A stretch of DNA of 64,000 nt from Perilla frutescens (Eukaryota > Streptophyta > Magnoliopsida > Lamiales > Lamiaceae): assembly GCA_026008535.1 (NCBI GenBank), contig BRKX01000012.1:24085848-24149847 (forward strand), written 5' to 3'. The position numbers and the translations under genes were made by a program. Numbering within the stretch: the stretch's first letter is position 1; every line of letters starts with the position of its first letter. The notes beneath the pieces are model-generated. The model saw only the letters and a program-made list of their open reading frames with translations. It had not been told where the DNA came from and ran no database searches. Shown one piece after another: positions 57,229 to 64,000 of this stretch.

Positions 57229-58157
57229 GGCCTTGTTTACTTCGAGTATAGACTAATAAATGGATAGATTAATTTCAGGATTAATTGTGTGATATGATAT
57301 TTTTGATATTTAATCCAATGTTTGGTCCAATGTTTACTTGGTAGGATAAGAATATCTTGTATATATATATTTACTAAAATACCCCTATACTAGTTATTTA
57401 AAACAAAACAAATTAAAATAATTAAGCATTGGATCAATTAAGATAATATCAAATTTAATCTCTCTCGTTAATCGTTCCTAAAAAAAAACAAAAATCTCCT
57501 CCCCCTTTCTCTCTCCCATCAACTCGCCTATTCTTCTCTCTCTCTCTCTCTCTCTCTCTCTGATTTTTGATCATTGCCACTGCTATCTTCATCCATCGGC
57601 TCAACTTTAATGTCGTCTCCCGGCTAATGCAGCTGCAAATCCATCTCGTGCTCTACCGAGCTACCCTCCCGCGTTTCATACCTATCGGCACGTCGAATAA
57701 TCTCACGCTTATCTCCTCCACCGCCGATCTGATATTGATGTCTTCCACGCTACTCTCCGTTGTGAAAACGGCCGTGGCCTGCATCTTCTCGCATAATCTC
57801 ATCATGGGAATCAGATCTAATGGCTTCATGGCGTTCTCTGCTGATCGACTCCGTCATGCTGCCGCTGAAATTGCGTGCCCTCGCTGGGGAATTTGAGGAA
57901 GAAATCATCTGCCCTTCGCCGTAATGTTTTGATAGACTGGAATTGTTGCAGAATGGAGTGAGGGTACAGTGGAAATATGGAAGGATAAGAATTATCAGAG
58001 GGTAGGGGGTGGGATAGGTATCCTTCAATTTATCACATATTTTGAGTTAATCACGGGCTTGGAGTTATCCTGTAAATTCATATACCACAAAGTAAACAAA
58101 GGATATTATTGAATAATTGATGGATATCAACCCTTATCCTACGAAGTAAACAAGCCC
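57229..58157. mobile_element. PIF/Harbinger-like MITE (929 bp)
   Basis: Inverted ends GGCCTTGTTTACTTCGAGTA and GGGCTTGTTTACTTCGTAGG, flanked by the 3-bp duplication TTA (57226-57228 and 58158-58160), as for Tourist/PIF-Harbinger elements (GGGCTTGTTTGGTT-like ends). Interior holds a CT microsatellite (57537-57561) and a GC-richer 350-bp stretch (57560-57900) with an open frame of 109 codons that matches nothing I know. No transposase. Confidence 0.72.
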
Positions 58158-58160
58158 TTA

Positions 58161-58925
58161 TAGTACTATTTTAAGTTCTTTAATTTTGAATACACTGCAT
58201 TTATCTTTTTAGTGAAATTTTCTCACTCATTGAATCATGGGTAGTCATTAAAAATGATTAGAATTAATTCATAATTATTTTCCTAAAGTATGATCGTTCC
58301 ATTAAAAAAAAAAAAAGTGAGTTCACAAGAGCATCTCCTATTTGTCGAGGTATATTCTAACAATTATTAAAAATAAGAAAATATTCATACAAGCAATCAG
58401 ATACTATAATATTCATTATTCTTTAGAATCCATAGAATTCCTTATTTGTCTTTCTCTGGTCCCCAAAATTTTCTTCTTTTTTTTTATAATTTTTTTTTGT
58501 GATATGACGTCAAACATGAAGCTTTTATTTACTTATTAACCACCCCACATCAAATCACATAAAATATTTTATTACAAATTGTATCTCATCTTTTTGCAGT
58601 AACACCATCTCCGATCATCAAAATTCAGAGGATAATTCATCTTCAACTAACAAACTCATTTTTAAACTCAAAATAATATTTCTTTAATATTTCTTCTCAC
58701 ACCACTTGCAATATTTTTCAATAATATTTATATATTTATCAAATTTACAAATTGAACTTTTATTTTTTTATATTAGTGAATCATCTAATACAAATAATTA
58801 TTAATATTTGGAATATGTTCTTTTTTTAATGTCATTGTTATGATTTTTAATTTATATGTGAATATTGAAAATCTAATTGTTATGTCAATGTGCTCTTTAA
58901 TTTTTGCAACTATAATTTTAATTAA
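58161..58925. other. AT-rich region, possible outer MITE arm
   Basis: No coding signal. CACCATCTCCGATCATC at 58604 is imperfectly inverted at 59538-59554 (GGTTGGTTGGAGATGGT), a pattern seen in some hAT MITEs; the small hAT element at 58934 would then be nested within it. Confidence 0.35.
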
Positions 58926-58933
58926 CCTCTTAA

Positions 58934-59267
58934 CAGGGGCGATTTTGAGGGTGTACGGGATGGGCGACCGCACAGGGTCCCGAAAAATCGAGGGCCCCCG
59001 AATATATATAGGTCCATATATGTATATATAGATAAATAGTTGAAAATATTATCAATTAATCACTTAACTCAGTGAAAAACCGCTTTCTTCAAGTTTCTTA
59101 GTGTGCGGGTTTGATTCTTCAGTGTAACATTATTTTTTTACTACTTGCGCTTGGCCCTTTGACATAATTCATTTTTTAATAAGTAGGGCCCGCCCATATT
59201 CTTCCATTAATAAAGGGCCCAATTTTAAATTTTGCACAGGACCTCTGATATGTTAGCCCCGCCCCTG
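58934..59267. mobile_element. hAT-type MITE (334 bp)
   Basis: Inverted ends CAGGGGCGATTTTGAGG and CAGGGGCGGGGCTAACA; perfect 8-bp duplication CCTCTTAA (58926-58933 and 59268-59275). The interior has GGGCCC words near both ends. No coding capacity. Confidence 0.88.
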
Positions 59268-59275
59268 CCTCTTAA

Positions 59276-60289
59276 ATACATAAAAGTAAAACACATGCAT
59301 AATAAAAATCATTGTTAAAATACTAAAAAAATAAACTATTATAAATTTATAAATAAAAAGGACTAAATTAAAATTAAAAAAAAAAGTTAAACAGTATTTG
59401 AGTTTGTGAACAGTCCAAACACAAATATGCGTTTGGAAAAGAGAGAAAAAAGCGTCAAAACCCATTTTGAGTTTGCCGATAGTGTTCCGATAGTGTTCAG
59501 TTGGAGACATTTTCTTCACTGCCAAACCCATTTTGGGGGTTGGTTGGAGATGGTCTAATGACACTATATTTGATGATATCATAATTATATATACATACTT
59601 AACTTATATTATTGTTTGTTGTAAATCGAACTCCAAAATAATTGTAAAGATGGAAATATATAAAAGTAGAAAAACACATAATATTAGGAAAATATGATTT
59701 ATTTATTGGTGTGGTTTATTCATTGATGTATTGATTTACAGAACATTACAAGATAATATATAGAGTTAGAAATTAAAACCCTACAGTAAGAACCAAATAA
59801 TGTTCATATATAACAAATATATTTATAACACTATTATTATTATTAGAATAGCAGATTAATATATATATATATATATACATATATGTTGTGTGTGTGTGTG
59901 TGTCTGTGTATGGAATTAATAGAGGGTATCCAATTTCCAAGTGGCTTCAACAAGTCTCAAAGTAATTTCTTTTGTTGTCATTTTCACAAAAGGAATAGTT
60001 TGGATGTCCTCATATATGGTCGCATGATATTTATTTATATCTTTTAAATAAAAATTCATGAGCATATATAGATCTGTGGTTTCACACTTCCCATCTGAAT
60101 TTATTTTTCTTCATCTCCATATTGTAAGATTGTCGGGTCAATATTTAAATTTAAAAACCAGTAAAATTACAAATATATATGTTATTGAATATATGTGATT
60201 TTTTATTCGGATTTTAACCAATTTTACAAATTTTGACATGTAAGATAATCTCACACAAGTTCTTGTAAATTAGTAATAATACTTCTTCC
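59276..60289. other. AT-rich intergenic region
   Basis: TA and TG microsatellites near 59858-59902. No gene recognised. Confidence 0.5.
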
Positions 60290-60291
60290 AT

Positions 60292-60582
60292 CTCATAATT
60301 ATAGTTCCCCTCCAATTTTCACATAGATTAGGAAAATATATTTAATGTATACTTGAAGAAATAAAATTATATAAAATTTCCTTACTAGCTATACTCACCC
60401 TTATATTTTGATTCAAAATAGAATGATTGTTAATTAATTTCAAAGAATATCAAATAGGAGTACGTATATATATATTAATAAAAATGAAAATTTAATGTAC
60501 ATCTAAAAATATAAAGTGGATAACAATTTTAATTAGGAAGGATGAAAAATGATTAAAAGACTATATTTTTGGAATGGAGGGG
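60292..60582. mobile_element. Stowaway-like MITE (291 bp)
   Basis: Ends CTTCTTCCATCTCATAATTA and, inverted, CCCCTCCATTCCAAAAATA, each followed by TATAGT, match the CTCCNTCCGTYCCA...TATAG pattern. TA dinucleotides flank both ends (60290-60291 and 60583-60584). Confidence 0.68.
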
Positions 60583-60584
60583 TA

Positions 60585-61064
60585 CGTACAACACATGAGT
60601 TTTTGTTTACAATCCACAAAAAGAATTTTAAATATCTCTAACTTATAATAACTTACATAATTAATTGTAAAAGATATATACTCAGATATTTTGTCTTCTG
60701 AAAGCTTATCTAATTTATTAATAAAGTTGTCATTTATTCTTGTAGATTTTATATTTAAGTCAAGTTTGGGGCATCTGATCGATACAACACTGCAGTAGTA
60801 ATAATTAATTAATTAAATTCCCAAAATCAAATTTTCTTCTTCCTTTTACAGCAAACAAAATTGCATGTGATGTGAAATGTTGGTACATGTAATCAGTAAT
60901 TATTATCTTCTAAGAAAATCATGATTGTCCCAATAATAATTAAAGATATAGATAATTAGATGATAGATATACAAGTATTGATTGTGAAATCTTAGGGTTA
61001 GGGTTTTAGTGGTTACTTGGTGATGGATTGGGTGCGTGTGATATTGGTGAAAGAGTGACGGCTT

Positions 61065-61124
<60 letters not shown>

Positions 61125-61248
61125 GTATGTATATGGGGACCAATAATTTTCTCCTCATTTTCAAAGTGTCGAGTCCATTCAGATTATTCACTTCCATAAG
61201 TCATGGCCTCTAAAATGGGGACGTGGGAATATAGATAGGATGGGATGG
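60585..61248. other. Intergenic region with CT microsatellite
   Basis: A CT tract of about 56 bp lies at 61065-61120. The frame that opens across it (MGACDIGERVTALLSLS...) owes its length to the repeat. No other signal. Confidence 0.5.
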
Positions 61249-61253
61249 GATAG

Positions 61254-61547
61254 TGATGCAGGCGGAAGTTATAACTCGAACAAAAACACGCAAATACAAT
61301 TTAAGAACTCGAAGAACTTAAACTTGTATTGAACCATAAGGAGAAACCTTAAACTTTAATTCAAAATCAACCACCTAAAATATTAAACATAATCACCTAT
61401 TTATACTATTAAAACCCTAATAAAAATAAGACTCCTACCTTAATTAAACAATCTAGATAAAAGGTAATTACAACTAATAAATACGTAGCCTAATAAATAA
61501 ATTAATAAAATATTAATAAATATATAAGTATATATATATCTCCATCA
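61254..61547 (-). repeat. 3' LTR of the small LTR element (294 bp)
   Basis: Same sequence as 62322-62615. AT-rich, ending (plus strand) in alternating TA and ATCTCCATCA. Confidence 0.92.
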
Positions 61548-61592
61548 TTCTCCTCGGGTTGAACAAGATTCGCCCTCGAATCCGACATAAGC

Positions 61593-62285
61593 TCATCTGG
61601 CAATATGAGGTGGTGGTGGCTTTGGTGGAACATCCATAGGAACTACATCATCACAAATTTTGGACTCCAACAAGAAACAAAGCGTCAAAATAACCTTGAT
61701 GGCCACGACATCGTGAGACATCCCAAACTTTGTATCAAACAGTGCAAATTGGACAAACATTCCAAACTTGACATGGTGTACCTCGAAAGTCGGATCGAAA
61801 TCACCTAAAAGTTGTGGTTGTATCATCAGCACTAGGAAGTCTTCGTCATACAATGGAGGAGATGAATACACCACATCATTAACATCAAAATCAGATGAAT
61901 CTTCGTAATACACCGGAAGAGAGGAATATCCATCATCCTCGATATCACGATCAGATGGATCTTCGTCATATACGGGAAGAGTGAAATATCCATCATCCTC
62001 GATATCAAGATCAGATGGAGTTTCATCATACACCGAAAGAGACAAATATTCCCTATCCTCGGCATCAAGATCAGAGGGATCGTCATCATACACAGGAAGA
62101 GAGAAATATCCCTCATCATCATCAACAACATCATCGTCAAAGCAAACATCATCATCAGTGAAAATTTGATCGGCGATGGCGTTGAGCTGCACCTGGAGGT
62201 GACTCAACTGTTGTGCCAACAAATCGATCTGTTGGCGGATCTGAGCGTTGTCGTTCGGAGCTGGCAGATCCCGTCTGGACGGCAT
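61593..62285 (-). CDS. ORF of the small LTR element: gag-like head plus five 20-residue acidic repeats
   Basis: 230 codons, starting about 22 bp after the PBS. Residues 1-42 (MPSRRDLPAPN, then QIRQQIDLLAQQLSHLQVQL) form a heptad-like coiled coil reminiscent of the N-terminus of some gypsy gag proteins. Residues 57-152 are five exactly phased 20-residue repeats of the type EDDGYFTLPVYDEDPSDRDI, with Tyr at 60, 80, 100, 120 and 140; the fifth is degenerate. The C-terminus (153-230) has a hydrophobic mix and ends in PPKPPPPHIAR. No zinc knuckle, no enzyme motif. I do not recognise the repeat; function unknown. Confidence 0.65.
   Translation of the reverse strand: MPSRRDLPAPNDNAQIRQQIDLLAQQLSHLQVQLNAIADQIFTDDDVCFDDDVVDDDEGYFSLPVYDDDPSDLDAEDREYLSLSVYDETPSDLDIEDDGYFTLPVYDEDPSDRDIEDDGYSSLPVYYEDSSDFDVNDVVYSSPPLYDEDFLVLMIQPQLLGDFDPTFEVHHVKFGMFVQFALFDTKFGMSHDVVAIKVILTLCFLLESKICDDVVPMDVPPKPPPPHIAR
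61830..62117. repeat. 60-bp coding tandem repeat (5 units)
   Basis: Plus-strand units contain AGAGGAATATCCATCATCCT, then CGATATCA and AGATGGATCTTCGTCATA, repeating every 60 bp with unit-to-unit divergence. The exact 60-bp phase keeps the reading frame on the minus strand. Confidence 0.88.
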
Positions 62286-62306
62286 GGTTCAGGGAGCGTA
62301 GTCTGG

Positions 62307-62320
62307 GCTCTGAATACCAA
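62307..62320 (-). promoter_or_regulatory. Primer-binding site of the small LTR element
   Basis: Minus strand TTGGTATTCAGAGC, one base after the 5' LTR. It is the initiator-tRNA-Met type PBS (TGGTATCAGAGC) with one extra T. Confidence 0.7.
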
Positions 62321-62321
62321 C

Positions 62322-62615
62322 TGATGCAGGCGGAAGTTATAACTCGAACAAAAACACGCAAATACAATTTAAGAACTCGAAGAACTTAAACTTGTATTGA
62401 ACCATAAGGAGAAACCTTAAACTTTAATTCAAAATCAACCACCTAAAATATTAAACATAATCACCTATTTATACTATTAAAACCCTAATAAAAATAAGAC
62501 TCCTACCTTAATTAAACAATCTAGATAAAAGGTAATTACAACTAATAAATACGTAGCCTAATAAATAAATTAATAAAATATTAATAAATATATAAGTATA
62601 TATATATCTCCATCA
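62322..62615 (-). repeat. 5' LTR of the small LTR element (294 bp)
   Basis: Next to the PBS; followed on the right by the target duplication GATAG. Confidence 0.92.
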
Positions 62616-62620
62616 GATAG

Positions 62621-63648
62621 AATGGGCCCCTATTACATGTCATTCTCATCATTCATCATCATCATCATCATACATACATACATACATATATCGTACTTAA
62701 TTATTGCTTTTGAGATGTTAACTAAAAAATTAGATTCATACATAATAATTACTTTTTTCGATCCCAAATGTAGAAAGTAATACTTACTTAAAAAATAAGT
62801 AGAACTTTTCAAGGGAAAAATAATACTTTCAAAACTTGAAATATATATATCTTTCTCGTAGAAGTTGATACGATCGTATATCACAGATGCTTAATTAATT
62901 TTGTGATGAGTGACCATATTCTAACACATGCTTAATTAATTTTGTGGTGCATAAATAGGTTCCTTTTAACGATCTTTTTGTAATTGGCCGGGTTCTTAAA
63001 CATTTATTTGGTTAATTGGGTTCTTCTTCAAACTTTGTTTATGTTACATGAATTAGCTAGGAACTCCAACTTTAATTTCTTTTCATTCAAATGATCGATC
63101 GAGTTTTGAAACTTTATATATATACATATTGTGTTATAATTGAATCCGCAAATAACTATATTTTATGTAATTTGACCCAATTATAACAAAAGATAATTAA
63201 GCTTCAATGGATTCAGTTGAGCAAACAAAAGTTAATTAATTTGATGATCCATTGAAACAGACGATGAACGTTACACATGAAATTACAAAAATATGGAATT
63301 TCATGAGCATATAGATATCATGATATATATGTTATTTCCTAAAAGAATATAATTGGTTATTTCTCCTTAATTTATTGCGAAATAATCAATGATAAAAATG
63401 ACTTGTGCAAGTTTTTTGGCAGATGATTAAGATATATATGATGAGTTATAATCTCAAAGTGCTAAGTATAAATACTAATTAATTAATTAATTAATTAATT
63501 AAGCACTTAATGGATCAACAAACAAGTTATACTTTTAATTACCAGAAATCTTGTAGTTTAGTGTGGTACTCCTCAACTTTTTAGACGAACAAATTTCATT
63601 TTGAACGTTGATTCTGTACCTTATCATTTCAAACTCCAATCGTAGAAG

Positions 63649-63681
<33 letters not shown>

Positions 63682-64000
63682 ATCTCTTAACAAATGGGGA
63701 TGACGATGCATTGTTTATCAAATGTAAAAAAAAATTACTGTGCAAGTTTGTTTATGGGCAAACATTGTATGTGGCCCCAACTTTATTTTTCTCTAGCTAT
63801 TTCGTCACTTATTCTTTTCTATTTAATTTTCTATATATCTTTAATTCTTGCCACTTCAACTCAATTTTTAATTTTTGGAATTTTATCCATTCGTGGTTCA
63901 AAAGTAAATTATCTATTAATCCAAAATTTAAAAAATAAACACTATCAATTATGTGATTAATTTGATTCTTTTTATTTATAATTATATTAATTTTCAACAA
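62621..64000. other. AT-rich intergenic region to window end
   Basis: Simple repeats: ATC/CATA near 62655-62688, TTAA near 63478-63502, an A tract of about 35 bp at 63645-63680. No coding signal; the small ORFs at 63694-63960 match nothing known. Confidence 0.5.

Larger units (their letters stand above)
61254..62615 (-). mobile_element. Very small young LTR element with acidic-repeat ORF (1362 bp)
   Basis: LTRs 61254-61547 and 62322-62615 are both 294 bp and I see no difference between them. Ends TGATGCAGG ... CTCCATCA; perfect duplication GATAG (61249-61253 and 62616-62620). The right LTR is the 5' one: it is followed on the minus strand by GTTGGTATTCAGAGC (PBS). Before the 3' LTR stand ATTCGAGGGCGAATCTTG and CCGAGGAGAA, the style of gypsy 3' regions and polypurine tract. 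The only ORF is 62285-61593. It has no protease, RT or integrase, so it must move in trans; in size it is near TRIM elements, but it codes for a protein. Confidence 0.9.

Noticed and set aside
61028..61213. ORF MGACDIGERVTALLSLSLS...
   Set aside because: Length comes from a CT microsatellite; nothing conserved.

Overview
The window is nuclear DNA of a flowering plant, most probably a eudicot. It is AT-rich, it contains one host gene with typical plant introns (a NAC-domain transcription factor), and most of the rest is plant transposable elements: Ty1-copia, Ty3-gypsy (Athila-like, chromodomain/Tekay-like, Tat-like), hAT, Mutator-like, CACTA, PIF/Harbinger-like and Stowaway-like. No rRNA, tRNA or CRISPR locus was recognised. 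All assignments come from reading the sequence and from known family motifs; no database search was run.

Layout. 1-1734: no assignable gene, ending in the terminus of a CACTA-like transposon. 2208-4170: a Mutator-like element (9-bp target duplication) with a hAT-type MITE nested inside (8-bp duplication). 8689-12094, minus strand: a three-exon NAC gene predicting 289 residues, with GA/CT microsatellites in its second intron and 5' leader. 12.4-17.0 kb: intergenic, with two copies of an AT-rich inverted-repeat family (a third lies in the NAC second intron) and a Stowaway-like MITE. 17063-18651: an Athila-like solo LTR. 18810-23017: an internally deleted Tat-like LTR element whose 5' LTR was hit by a related element now reduced to a solo LTR.

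23481-57057 is one old Ty1-copia element (minus strand, about 5.2 kb once insertions are subtracted) that has become a nest. It holds (a) an internally deleted Athila-like element in its integrase, where a later 2.5-kb inversion swapped pieces of host and guest; (b) a 2.2-kb gypsy-type solo LTR at the gag-protease junction; (c) a TTF-zinc-finger hAT transposon in gag, itself carrying a 1.9-kb solo LTR; (d) in the 5' LTR, a gag-only LTR element with a 17-unit minisatellite, whose own 3' LTR is split by a young, nearly complete chromodomain gypsy element with an extra acidic ORF upstream of gag; and (e) a Mutator-like element with a GC-rich interior, also in the copia 5' LTR. Most boundaries are supported by target-site duplications and by reading frames that resume across the insertion.

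57.2-64 kb: further MITEs (PIF/Harbinger-like with TTA duplication, hAT-like with CCTCTTAA, Stowaway-like with TA) and a very young 1.36-kb LTR element (61254-62615; 294-bp LTRs with no difference seen, duplication GATAG). Its single ORF encodes a coiled-coil-like head followed by five perfectly phased 20-residue acidic repeats.

The only confident host gene is the NAC factor. The most unusual items are the small acidic-repeat LTR element, the extra ORF in the chromodomain gypsy element, the gag-only element with its minisatellite, and the reconstructible inversion inside the nest.
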